From assembly GCA_016219595.1 (NCBI GenBank), contig JACRLY010000090.1:1-63213 (forward strand): a DNA stretch of 63,213 nucleotides, given 5' to 3'. Of this stretch, positions 16,986 through 26,168 are shown one piece after another. The notes beneath the pieces are model-generated. The model had not been told where the DNA came from. It did no database searches and saw only the letters and a program-made list of their open reading frames with translations. Made by a program: the position numbers and the translations under genes. Positions within the stretch are counted from its first letter, which is position 1; the number at the start of each line of letters is the position of its first letter. This stretch comes from Ignavibacteriota bacterium. GTDB lineage: Bacteria; Bacteroidota; Ignavibacteria; Kapaibacteriales; UBA2268.

Positions 16986-18278
16986 TTAAGATTTTGACAT
17001 TTCGGTAATTGCATCAACAAGAATGTCGAGGTCTCTTGTTGTTGTATAAACGTGCGGAGTTACCCGCACACCTTTTATATTTTCCCAATCGATGGGAGTA
17101 GTATGGATTTTATATTTGTTCAACAATGTGCTTTCGATGTCGCCCGGCTTCATACCATCAATAGTGAATATAGCCAGAGCACATGAATAATTCGGTTGAA
17201 GAGATGTCTGAAGCTTTACCCTGTCAAGCTTTATAACCTGTGATGCCCAGTAATTTTTAAGGTATCGAAGACGCGCTTCTTTTCTTTTTGTGGTAATCGT
17301 ATTATGGAAATTAATTGCGTAACCTATACCATGCTCAGCAGGGAAAGAACGGGTTCCAAGTGATTCGAATTTTCTTATATCTTCACTTTCTGGCTTATCA
17401 TTCGGATAGAGGGGCCAGATAGTTTTGATTTTATTTTTCTTAACGTAAAGCATTCCTGTTCCAAAAGGAGCGCAAAGCCATTTGTGGAGGCTAGTTCCGA
17501 GAAAATCGCAACCCAGGTCATCAATTTTATAATCGATATGTGCAAAAGTATGAGCGGCATCAACAATAGCATCAATACCTGATTTGTGAGCTTCATCGGC
17601 AATTTTCCGTGCAGGCAGAATCTGTCCGCTCCAGTTAATCATGTGAGTAATGTTTACTGCTTTAGTTTTTGATGTAAAAGCATTTTTGAATTGAGCAACA
17701 ATTTCTTCATCATTGTCGAGTGGAAGATTTAGATTCACCCATTTAATAACTATACCGTCACGCTTTTCTCTCTGCTTCCAGGCATTGATGACATTAGGAT
17801 AGTCCTGCTTTGTGAGGACAACTTCATCACCTTTTTGAAGATTGAGACCGAATATAACTGTATCGAGAGCTTCTGTTGTATTTCTGCAGATAGAAACTTC
17901 ATCAATCGAGGACCCAGCCAAATCGGCAAGACGTTTTCTCAGCAATTCACGACCCTGGTCGAGTATTCTCCACATATAATAAGAGGGACCTTCATTACAC
18001 ATGCGGTTAAAGGTTTCAAATGCATCCTGAACCACTTTCGGCTGAGGACTTACACCTCCGTTATTCAGGTTAATTATATTCGGATTTACAGTGTATGATT
18101 GCTGAACCCAAGCCCAGAAATCCTCATCGGAGGCAGATTCTTCCGGCGACTGACCCATAAATTTACTATAAGCACCTTCGACTGATTCTTTTGCTTTTGC
18201 ATCAAAAAATGAAAAGAATGGCGCAGCAGTAAGGAAAACACCAAGATATTTAAAAAAATCTCTTCTCAGGGATTGCAT
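16986..18278 (-). CDS. Tat-exported class V aminotransferase-fold PLP enzyme
   Basis: This is a 430-residue class V PLP enzyme. The N-terminus LRRDFFKYLGVFLTAAPFF is a twin-arginine signal, which suits export of a folded cofactor enzyme. The fold is recognisable in NLNNGGVSPQP, in ICRNTTEALDTVIFGL, in VDAAHTFAH and in the PLP lysine of TSLHKWLCAPFGTG. It resembles isopenicillin N epimerase / cysteine desulfurase-like proteins; the substrate is unknown. GAGG precedes the ATG. A gene for an exported RidA-like protein follows 17 bases after the stop, so the pair is probably one operon. Confidence 0.82.
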   Translation of the reverse strand: MQSLRRDFFKYLGVFLTAAPFFSFFDAKAKESVEGAYSKFMGQSPEESASDEDFWAWVQQSYTVNPNIINLNNGGVSPQPKVVQDAFETFNRMCNEGPSYYMWRILDQGRELLRKRLADLAGSSIDEVSICRNTTEALDTVIFGLNLQKGDEVVLTKQDYPNVINAWKQREKRDGIVIKWVNLNLPLDNDEEIVAQFKNAFTSKTKAVNITHMINWSGQILPARKIADEAHKSGIDAIVDAAHTFAHIDYKIDDLGCDFLGTSLHKWLCAPFGTGMLYVKKNKIKTIWPLYPNDKPESEDIRKFESLGTRSFPAEHGIGYAINFHNTITTKRKEARLRYLKNYWASQVIKLDRVKLQTSLQPNYSCALAIFTIDGMKPGDIESTLLNKYKIHTTPIDWENIKGVRVTPHVYTTTRDLDILVDAITEMSKS

Positions 18279-18436
18279 AGAAACCTCAAAATTGATTGTT
18301 ATTACATTTTGAAATGCAATAATAGAGATTTTTGATGATAAGTCAAATAATTAAGCTAAAAATTTCTTTAAATAGTCATTGATTTTCGATAAATTAATTT
18401 CTTCAAATCTTATGTTTCAAATAAATTAGTTTAAAA

Positions 18437-19420
18437 TTGGCAATTAAGAACAATATAGAAGTAATCATAATATCATACAATTCATGTAAAATGACACTCG
18501 ATTGTATAGAATCCATATATAACACAAAAAAGGGATTGGATATTGGGATTACAGTAGTAGACAATGCTTCAATGGATGATACAGTTTTCAATGTGATTAA
18601 TAAATATCCGCATGTTAAAATTAAATCAAATGAATCAAATCTTGGGTATGCCGCAGCAGTAAATGCAGGGGCAGAAAATATCGATGCCGATTTTATAATC
18701 GTATCAAATAATGATGTAATATATCACGAAAATGCCATAGAGCAACTAATTTCATATTTAGATAAAAATCCGGATACAGCAGTTACCGGACCTCAGCAAA
18801 TGTACCCGGACGGTAGCTGGGAATATAGTAATGGCAGACTTCCGGGGATTATTCTCGGATTGAGAAATTTATTTTTGATAACGTCAATTCATCAGAACCT
18901 GCAAAGAATGAAATGGAAAAGGAAAAATTCGGGAATGAAACCGGTAAATACGGGTTATATTGACGGGGCTGTAATGGCTATCAAGAAAAATGTATTTGAC
19001 CAGTTGAATGGATTTGATAAAGATTATTTTTTTTATACCGAAGAAGCAGATTTTTGTAAAAGGGTTTGGGATTTAGGACATAAAGTCAAATTCATACCTG
19101 ATTCAATAGTTACACATGTAAGGGGTGGCAGTTCAGCCAGGATGGGTTATGATGAAAATAAAGTAAGAGCATTTATAAGTAGTAAATTTATTTATTGTAA
19201 CAAGCATTTTTCAGCTCTAAGGACCAGGATTTACGCGGATTTGGAAATTGTGCATAATTATTCGATGATTTTATTTTGGAAACTTATAAATTTGTTTTTT
19301 GCAAAGGGTAAAAAACAATATATTCATTCAAAAATTAAAGTATATAAAGTACTTGCCAGAACATGGAAAGAAGTATTTATAAAATATTTGAGAAATGAAT
19401 TGATAGAAAATAATAAATAA
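18437..19420 (+). CDS. Family 2 glycosyltransferase
   Basis: This is a protein of about 327 residues with the GT-A fold of GT2 enzymes. It has VIIISYNSCKMTLDCIESI at the start, then TVVDNASMDDT, SNESNLGYAAAVNAG and VSNNDVIYHENA. The ED motif region is FFYTEEADFCKRVWDLGHKV. It resembles rhamnosyl/dTDP-sugar transferases that build surface polysaccharide. The likely start is TTG (18437), since similarity begins immediately there and no ATG lies nearby upstream. It is divergent from the aminotransferase and precedes recA by about 30 bases. Confidence 0.87.
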   Translation: MAIKNNIEVIIISYNSCKMTLDCIESIYNTKKGLDIGITVVDNASMDDTVFNVINKYPHVKIKSNESNLGYAAAVNAGAENIDADFIIVSNNDVIYHENAIEQLISYLDKNPDTAVTGPQQMYPDGSWEYSNGRLPGIILGLRNLFLITSIHQNLQRMKWKRKNSGMKPVNTGYIDGAVMAIKKNVFDQLNGFDKDYFFYTEEADFCKRVWDLGHKVKFIPDSIVTHVRGGSSARMGYDENKVRAFISSKFIYCNKHFSALRTRIYADLEIVHNYSMILFWKLINLFFAKGKKQYIHSKIKVYKVLARTWKEVFIKYLRNELIENNK

Positions 19421-19450
19421 CTAATATATAATTAATTAATAGAAAAGAAT

Positions 19451-20364
19451 ATGAAAACTAAAACAGAACAAAATCCGGCGGTAGAACAAGTAGTACCCGA
19501 AGAGAAACTAAAAGCAGTAAAATTTGCCATGGAGCAAATAGAAAAACAACACGGCAAAGGTTCAATCATGAGATTGAGCGATAAGAATGTAGTGCAAGTG
19601 GGATCGATACCAACCGGATGTTTTTCATTCGATGCAGCAATCGGAATCGGCGGTGTACCCAGGGGGAGAATAACTGAAATATTTGGTCCTGAATCATCAG
19701 GTAAAACTACTGTATGCCTGCATGTGATTGCTGAATCGCAAAAACAAGGTGGAATTGCGGCATTCATTGATACAGAACATGCTTTAGATATAAATTATGC
19801 GAAAAGAGTCGGTGTTGATTTGAACAACCTATTATTGTCGCAGCCGGAATTCGGTGAGCAGGCACTCGAAATTGTCGATACTCTCGTAAGAAGCGGAGCT
19901 ATCGATGTGATTGTGATAGATTCGGTTGCGGCACTGACACCAAGAGTCGAGATTGAAGGAGATATGGGAGATGCCCAGATGGGTTCTCAGGCAAGACTAA
20001 TGTCGCAGGCTATGAGAAAGCTGAATGCCGGTATCGGTAAATCCAATACCTGTGTGATGTTTACGAATCAGTTAAGGAGCAAAATCGGCATAGTTTATGG
20101 AAATCCTGAAACAACAACAGGTGGAAATGCTCTTAAATTCTATGCCTCTGTTCGTATTGACATCAGAAGAAAAGAAGTGATTAAGGAAGGAAGAGTGGTT
20201 CATGGTATACTTTCAAGGGTGAGAGAATGCAGGGAAGGGAAGGACTCAAGAAAGTATTGGTCGAAGACCCGAAACTTCTGGAAGACCTGGAATCACAGGT
20301 AAAATCTGCATTGAATATGCAGGTTGATAAAACAGCGGAAAAAGTGCAAAGTGAGAAAGAATAA
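19451..20364 (+). pseudogene. recA: Recombinase RecA with a frame-breaking internal deletion
   Basis: Residues 1-252 are a normal RecA N-terminus and core: the Walker [49 protein letters not shown], and [10 protein letters not shown] ending in [15 protein letters not shown] (to 20206). The frame then runs into unrelated residues. A second frame (20206-20364) reads [16 protein letters not shown] and then [13 protein letters not shown], which is the normal RecA C-terminus. About 50 conserved residues that should lie between (the VKVVKNK...GAW segment) are absent from the DNA. The sequence as given cannot make full RecA. RecA is usually conserved, so an assembly defect is a serious alternative to a true lesion. 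recX follows 38 bases later. Confidence 0.85.
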
Positions 20365-20402
20365 GATAATTTCATATTCTTATTTATAATCCCGGTTCCC
20401 TA

Positions 20403-21047
20403 ATGGATGATGAACTCAGGATAATATCTGTTAAAGCAAAGAAGAACGGACAAAGCTGTATTATCTGTTTAAATGACGGAGAAGCATTTGAATGTTCATA
20501 TGATTTAGTACTGAAATTCAGATTAGGAAACAACAGTATTATATCTGAAAAAATACTTCAGGAATTAAAAAAGGAACAAAGATTATATGATGCAAAACAG
20601 ACTGCATATAATTTTGTATCTTATAAACCCAGGACAGAGAAACAAATCAGGCAAAGACTAAAAATTAAGGGATTTGAAAATGATGAAGCAAATTCAGCAA
20701 TAGAGTTTCTGATTAAATTTGACCTCGTTGACGATATAAAATATGCAAAGCAATTTGTTTCGGATTATTTGAAAAGAAAATCAACAGGGAAATCGAAGTT
20801 ATTATTTGAGCTACTTAAAAAAGGAATAGACAAGTCATTGGCTGAAGATACTATTGAAAAATTTTATCCTGAAGAAAATACTTTTGAGATTGCAATGAAA
20901 TCAATTGAAAAAAAATTGAGGTTAATCCGTCATAAACCAATGGAAAAGCAAAAAGACTCATTAATCAGGTATATGCAATCTTCGGGATTTGACTGGGATA
21001 TTATCAGGAAAGTATTGAAAAAAGTACATTTTGGTGAAGATGAATGA
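20403..21047 (+). CDS. recX: RecX regulatory protein
   Basis: This is a 214-residue protein of the RecX family, which binds and modulates RecA filaments. It shows the three-helix repeats typical of the family: AYNFVSYKPRTEKQIRQRLK, then LVDDIKYAKQFVSDYLKRKS. The position directly after recA is the standard one. An ATGA overlap links its stop to the next gene. The length is at the upper end of the family, owing to an N-terminal extension of about 60 residues. Confidence 0.9.
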   Translation: MDDELRIISVKAKKNGQSCIICLNDGEAFECSYDLVLKFRLGNNSIISEKILQELKKEQRLYDAKQTAYNFVSYKPRTEKQIRQRLKIKGFENDEANSAIEFLIKFDLVDDIKYAKQFVSDYLKRKSTGKSKLLFELLKKGIDKSLAEDTIEKFYPEENTFEIAMKSIEKKLRLIRHKPMEKQKDSLIRYMQSSGFDWDIIRKVLKKVHFGEDE

Positions 21048-22546
21048 CATACTCAAAATTAATATTAACAGTATTTCTTGTTTTGATTATAAATTCTGCA
21101 AATTCAAAACCTGCTAATGATTCTTTATTGAACTGTAAAATAAGGCTTCCAATTGAAATAAATAGTTACCAGCCTGCATTAGTACCTGTAATTACACTCA
21201 ATGGCGATAGATTATATTTCGACAGGAAATCACATCCTTCGAATAATAATGGGGTGAAAGATTTTGATGATATTTGGTATTCCGATTGGCTGACTTCAGA
21301 CCAATGGACTGAAGCAAAAAATCTTGTTGAATTAAATACACCTGAGTCTGATGTTATTTTCCGGATATCACCTGACGGAAGAAAGGGGCTTATTTATGGT
21401 ATTTATTCGGATGATAAAATAAGTAAAAAGCAGGGGTTTTCTTTTTCAGAATATGACGGAAAAAACTGGCAAAAACCGGTATCAATAAAAATTAAAGATT
21501 TTTATAATGATTCGTTAAACTATTATGCAACGATGTCTGCTGATGAAAAAGTGTTGATAATCGCAGTGAGCCGAAAAGACGCCATAGGAGGATTAGACCT
21601 GTATGTTTCTTTTTATGATGAAACGAAAGGAGAATATTCAATCCCTCAAAATATGGGAAGTGAAATCAATACAAAATATGATGACGAAGCTCCATTCCTG
21701 GCTTATGACGACAGGACTCTATATTTTTCGTCCAATGGATTAAAAGGGGAAGGAGAACAGGATTTATTTATAACTAAGCGATTGGACGATAGCTGGAAAA
21801 GTTGGAGTAAACCTATTAACCTTGGAAATATAATTAATACAAAATATAGCGAACAAGGAATTTGCCTTACATCGATGGGGGACTCTGCCATAATCGTATC
21901 TTATGATAGTTTGAGCAAAAGAAAAGGATTATACCGGATTTGTCTGCCAAAAGAATTTCAGCCGGAGCCATATATAATTTTAACAGGTAATATAAGCATT
22001 GATAATCAATATGATATTATAGGTGAAGCAAGAATTGTAGTAAACGGCATTACTTCTCAAAATTTGAAACTCGGAACAAAGAAAAATTATACATTAGTGT
22101 TTCCTGAAAAGAAATTATACAGTATTCAGGTTAATTTTGAAGGTTATAATGCCATTACTTATGAATTAGATTTAAGAAAATATAATCAAACTCAAATAAT
22201 CAAACAAGATTTTATATTTCATAAACAGGAAATCAAAACCGAAAAAATAATAATATATTTTGATACTGATTCATATTTATTAAGTATTGAAAGTAAAATG
22301 AAAATAAAACAATTTATTTCCCATGATATAAATAACAAAAAAATTGAAATAAATGGACATGCCGATGAATCCGGCAGTAGTGAATATAATTATAAATTAT
22401 CACTAAATAGGGCTGAACAAACGCGTGATTTTTTAATATTCAATGGATTGAAGAAGGAAAATATTGAAATTTCGGGAAAAGGTGAGAATGAACCAGTTTC
22501 TCTGAATAAATCTGAGAACAGAAGAGTCGAAATCATCATCAAATAG
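21044..22546 (+). CDS. PD40/OmpA-domain outer-membrane lipid- or peptidoglycan-anchored protein
   Basis: This is a 500-residue protein with a signal peptide (residues 1-22). It then has WD40-like PD40 repeats (about 25-300) with motifs such as FRISPDGRKGLIYG, TMSADEKVLIIAVS and ADYDDRTLYFSSNG-like LAYDDRTLYFSSNG. A linker of beta structure follows, then a C-terminal OmpA-like domain (about 395-500) with YFDTDSYLL, INGHADESGSSEYNYKLSLN and ENRRVEIIIK. This architecture is common among Bacteroidota envelope proteins. It overlaps recX by 4 bases, an unusual functional pairing that may reflect a shared transcript only. Confidence 0.82.
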   Translation: MTYSKLILTVFLVLIINSANSKPANDSLLNCKIRLPIEINSYQPALVPVITLNGDRLYFDRKSHPSNNNGVKDFDDIWYSDWLTSDQWTEAKNLVELNTPESDVIFRISPDGRKGLIYGIYSDDKISKKQGFSFSEYDGKNWQKPVSIKIKDFYNDSLNYYATMSADEKVLIIAVSRKDAIGGLDLYVSFYDETKGEYSIPQNMGSEINTKYDDEAPFLAYDDRTLYFSSNGLKGEGEQDLFITKRLDDSWKSWSKPINLGNIINTKYSEQGICLTSMGDSAIIVSYDSLSKRKGLYRICLPKEFQPEPYIILTGNISIDNQYDIIGEARIVVNGITSQNLKLGTKKNYTLVFPEKKLYSIQVNFEGYNAITYELDLRKYNQTQIIKQDFIFHKQEIKTEKIIIYFDTDSYLLSIESKMKIKQFISHDINNKKIEINGHADESGSSEYNYKLSLNRAEQTRDFLIFNGLKKENIEISGKGENEPVSLNKSENRRVEIIIK

Positions 22547-22705
22547 TTGAAAATATTAATCTTAAATGCACATAATAAATAAAAAATCAGATACCGCCAG
22601 TAAAAAAACTAATATTTTCATATTCTGTAATAGTTTAGTAATTTGCAGTTTTGCTATAAATTAGTGTTTTACGTATGTAATTCAAAATTTTTATGTTAAA
22701 ATAAA

Positions 22706-24070
22706 ATGAAATTTCTGATTACTGATATGAGATTCAAATTCAACAATTTAATATTTACACCATTTATATTATTCACTTTATTATTGTTTTCCTGCAAGCA
22801 AGAAGAAACCCTTGAAGTTTTGGATAAACAGAATTTTGGAGTTCATATTGTCAAATTGTCAAAATTAGAATTTTCAACAGGAGATACAATTGAAATTTAC
22901 GGAAAGATTTTCGGAGTAAAAAGAGGGAGTAAAGTTGTTGTATTTGATGGAACTGAAGTACCTGATGGCGGATATTTAGGATGGAACGACAGTACGATAA
23001 AAGTAAAAGTACCGGAAGATGCAATTAATTTATCTGCAGAAACCGGACTTATAAATATGTCATTATCAAATTACGGTAATATTTATATTATCAACAAAGA
23101 AAGCAATCAGCTCAGTTATGAAGTACTAAGACCATGGTATGAAAGTGTAATAAGTTATTTCGTTCAAATATCTCTATTGATTTATGTGGTATTCATATAT
23201 CTGCAAATCAACAAAATCTGGAAACGTAAACATGAACGAGAAGTGGCAGAAAGCCAATCTTTGGTTGGATTATCAATTTATATTGCAAATTGTGTGCTAT
23301 GGGTATTTTATTATGCACTGGTACAATTTGATGATAAAAGTCTTGCGGACACCTCAATTTATATATTCCAGGGTTCTATATTATTCCTGATAGGCACAGG
23401 AATTTTTGTTAAAGGGCAAAGACGGCTTGGTTTCTGGAATTTGATTAAACAAGCTCTAAGATTGGAACGTAAAGAAGCAGATTACTTATTGAAAAAGTGG
23501 TTCCGTCCGGCTAATGCCGAAGCTATAATTGGCATTCTTCACCAGATAGCGATGATAGATGAAGAGTACGACCCCAAAGAAGCTGAATTAATCAAAGCAT
23601 TTGCCAAAGAATGGAATATAGAATATAATCCTGAAAAAATGAATCTTGAAAGACATAAAGATACTGAGGACAATTATATTCGACTCAGGAAAACAGTGGA
23701 AAAATATTTAGACAGGGAGCCTCCTTTGGAACAGGTGGCACAACTGAAGGACATGATTACCACAATGATCCAGGCAGATGAAAAGGTAACTTATGAAGAA
23801 GAGATGATAAGCTCCGAACTTCTTCCAATGATTGAAAATTATTTAAAAGGTGATGAAGGAACTACACAATATCTTGTTTTAATAGTACCTCAAAAACCTG
23901 AACAGGAAGAATCAATTTTAGAGTTATTACCAAATGCTGAAAAAATATATACCTCCGGAGGAATGGCATATATGATTGACTCATTTTATTCCAAGAAATT
24001 TGCCGAAATGGTATGTAATCAGTACAGGGAAATTAATTACTTTACAATAGTTAATACACCTGAAACTTAA
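22706..24070 (+). CDS. Lipoprotein-anchored TIG-domain membrane protein with TerB-like domain
   Basis: This is a 454-residue protein. A lipoprotein-type signal (FILFTLLLFSC) is followed by an IPT/TIG-like domain (about residues 45-140, LSKLEFSTGDTIEIYGKIFG). Membrane helices follow near residues 150-170 and 190-245, then a TerB-like helical domain (about 270-390: IGILHQIAMIDEEYDPKEAE and MIQADEKVTYEEEMI). The start is the first ATG; another ATG at 22727 gives a shorter, equally plausible signal. The combination is unusual and the function unknown. Confidence 0.65.
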   Translation: MKFLITDMRFKFNNLIFTPFILFTLLLFSCKQEETLEVLDKQNFGVHIVKLSKLEFSTGDTIEIYGKIFGVKRGSKVVVFDGTEVPDGGYLGWNDSTIKVKVPEDAINLSAETGLINMSLSNYGNIYIINKESNQLSYEVLRPWYESVISYFVQISLLIYVVFIYLQINKIWKRKHEREVAESQSLVGLSIYIANCVLWVFYYALVQFDDKSLADTSIYIFQGSILFLIGTGIFVKGQRRLGFWNLIKQALRLERKEADYLLKKWFRPANAEAIIGILHQIAMIDEEYDPKEAELIKAFAKEWNIEYNPEKMNLERHKDTEDNYIRLRKTVEKYLDREPPLEQVAQLKDMITTMIQADEKVTYEEEMISSELLPMIENYLKGDEGTTQYLVLIVPQKPEQEESILELLPNAEKIYTSGGMAYMIDSFYSKKFAEMVCNQYREINYFTIVNTPET

Positions 24071-24113
24071 TTATTGATTTGAGTTTGAAATAATCATTTT
24101 ATTATGAAGAAAA

Positions 24114-26168
24114 ATGTTTGCAAATAAAATTATAAGAAATAAATTTATTAGTCGGTTAATATATTTTGCTTTTTTTCTCTTATTCCCGGTACTCGTTCAT
24201 TCTCAAATAAAATACAATATAATAAATACACAGGGAATTAGGACTGTACACACTTCTGAGGTTTTGAACAATATCTCGTACTTGCCTGTATCCCAATTAT
24301 CGCCGGTATTGTTTCCAACAGGAAGATATGAAGAATCAAAAGGAGAAATAAAACTGCGCAATGGGAGCATTAAAATTACTCCTTTGTCATTCTATATTGT
24401 ATTTGATAATGGTGAAAGCATCAAAGCAGGTCAGATGAATACACCAGCTATTATAATTAAAAACCAACTATATGTTCCGGCAGTATCATTTTTCAAATCG
24501 CTTGAAACATTAGGTCTGTTTTCAGTCAATCAAAAAAATGAATCTTTTTATTTCAATATCATGAGTGACACAATTCAGGATGTCGAATTAACAGAACCGA
24601 AATTAATAACTGCAAAAAGTGGCGAAGAAATTAAAATCTCAAATGAAAAAAAGACTGTACTTATTAATAAAGTTCCTATTGAATTCAAGAAATATTTCAA
24701 TGAAAATTCAGATAAATTAAGGAAGGGATTACTTGCAATTAAAGTACTCAATGAAAGACAACAAAATGATGAAAGTAATGATAATACTGATAATAAATCT
24801 AAAATTCTTCAGAATTTAAGGGATGATAAACCTGTTTTCAAAGGGAATATAAAACCATTAGAAAAAAAGTATCCGCCTAATCTTTACGTTTTACCCCAAA
24901 ATTTAATTAGAAAAGAATTGGAAGAAGGAATTGAATCAGACAGTTTAAAAAAAAATGATATTAATTCATTACCTGATGAAAGTTTAAAAAATCAACTATT
25001 TGCATCAACATCATTGTATTCAATGTTTTCTCTTCCTCAATTTATTAAAATCACTTCAGAAATAATTAATGATACTCTTTTGATATCGTTAACCGCAGAT
25101 AGTTTCATAGAATCATACCAGGCACCAGATTGTTCGGGAAAGAACTTAACATTAAGAATCAAAAATGCGGTAAATTCAATAGGAGAATTTAAGGAGCTGA
25201 AAGGTATCCAGAGTATCAAGGCTGAAACAGTAAATGATTTACTAATTTACAGAATTAAAACTGAGTCTAATATAATAAGTTGTAAATCGGAAAGAAACGG
25301 TTCTAAAGAAATAATATATCGAGTATTGACAGATAGTAAAAAATCACCGGAAATTTCAAATACCCCAATAATAAAAGAAGAAGAGAAACATTTAAACCCG
25401 GCAACCAAAAAAGATGAAAATGAAACTTATGGTGTCAATGGATTTGAAAATGAAAAGCGGAAATGGTCTTTGGATGTTATTGTTCTTGACCCCGGGCACG
25501 GTGGACATGACCCCGGAGCAATCAGTATAAATGGATATAAGGAAAAAAATTTCACATTGGAAATAGCAAAGATGGTAAGGGATTTGCTTAAGGAGAATAT
25601 GCCTGGGACAAAAGTTATCATGACGAGAGAAGATGATACATTTATAGAACTACATCAAAGAAGACAAATAGCTAATAAAAACAAAGGAAAACTTTTCGTA
25701 AGCATTCACTTGAATTCTGCAGCATCAAAACCTTCGGCATCGAATGGTTTTGAAACTTATATTTTACGTCCCGGAAGAAATGATGATGCAGTTAGGGTAG
25801 CAAATTTTGAAAATTCTGTTATAAAACTCGAAAAAAAGACTGAAAAATACAAAGCTCTGACTGAAGAGGAATTAATAATAGCTACTATGGCTCAGAGTGC
25901 ATTTGTAAAATTCAGCGAATTGTTTGCAAAAATTTTACAATCGGAAGTCGAAAAAACTACACCTATGAAAAACAGGGGTGTGAACCAGGCAGGATTTTAT
26001 GTTTTGGTCGGAGCTTCAATGCCTAATGTTTTATTTGAGGCAGCGTTTCTTTCGAACAAGGATGATGAAGAATATATAAATTCTGAAAAAGGTATGGATT
26101 CAGTAGCAAAAGGGATTTATAATGCTATTGCACGTTATGCTGAAGAGTATGAGAGGTTGTGTAAATAG
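24114..26168 (+). CDS. N-acetylmuramoyl-L-alanine amidase (AmiC-like, Amidase_3)
   Basis: This is a 684-residue secreted amidase that cleaves the amide between muramic acid and the peptide stem. It has a signal peptide (about residues 1-30) and copper-amine-oxidase-like/AMIN-type beta domains. The catalytic domain starts near residue 450: VIVLDPGHGGHDPGA, then a metal-binding E in YKEKNFTLEIA, VSIHLNSAA and the catalytic E in NVLFEAAFLSN. The length exceeds minimal amidases because of the long N-terminal region. Its 3' end overlaps the convergent L,D-transpeptidase gene by 44 bases, so two peptidoglycan enzymes sit tail to tail. Confidence 0.9.
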   Translation: MFANKIIRNKFISRLIYFAFFLLFPVLVHSQIKYNIINTQGIRTVHTSEVLNNISYLPVSQLSPVLFPTGRYEESKGEIKLRNGSIKITPLSFYIVFDNGESIKAGQMNTPAIIIKNQLYVPAVSFFKSLETLGLFSVNQKNESFYFNIMSDTIQDVELTEPKLITAKSGEEIKISNEKKTVLINKVPIEFKKYFNENSDKLRKGLLAIKVLNERQQNDESNDNTDNKSKILQNLRDDKPVFKGNIKPLEKKYPPNLYVLPQNLIRKELEEGIESDSLKKNDINSLPDESLKNQLFASTSLYSMFSLPQFIKITSEIINDTLLISLTADSFIESYQAPDCSGKNLTLRIKNAVNSIGEFKELKGIQSIKAETVNDLLIYRIKTESNIISCKSERNGSKEIIYRVLTDSKKSPEISNTPIIKEEEKHLNPATKKDENETYGVNGFENEKRKWSLDVIVLDPGHGGHDPGAISINGYKEKNFTLEIAKMVRDLLKENMPGTKVIMTREDDTFIELHQRRQIANKNKGKLFVSIHLNSAASKPSASNGFETYILRPGRNDDAVRVANFENSVIKLEKKTEKYKALTEEELIIATMAQSAFVKFSELFAKILQSEVEKTTPMKNRGVNQAGFYVLVGASMPNVLFEAAFLSNKDDEEYINSEKGMDSVAKGIYNAIARYAEEYERLCK

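Noticed and set aside
20200-20210. RecA or DnaB intein sites
   Set aside because: Both genes are well-known intein hosts, but here sequence is missing rather than inserted and no splicing motifs or endonuclease domain are present.
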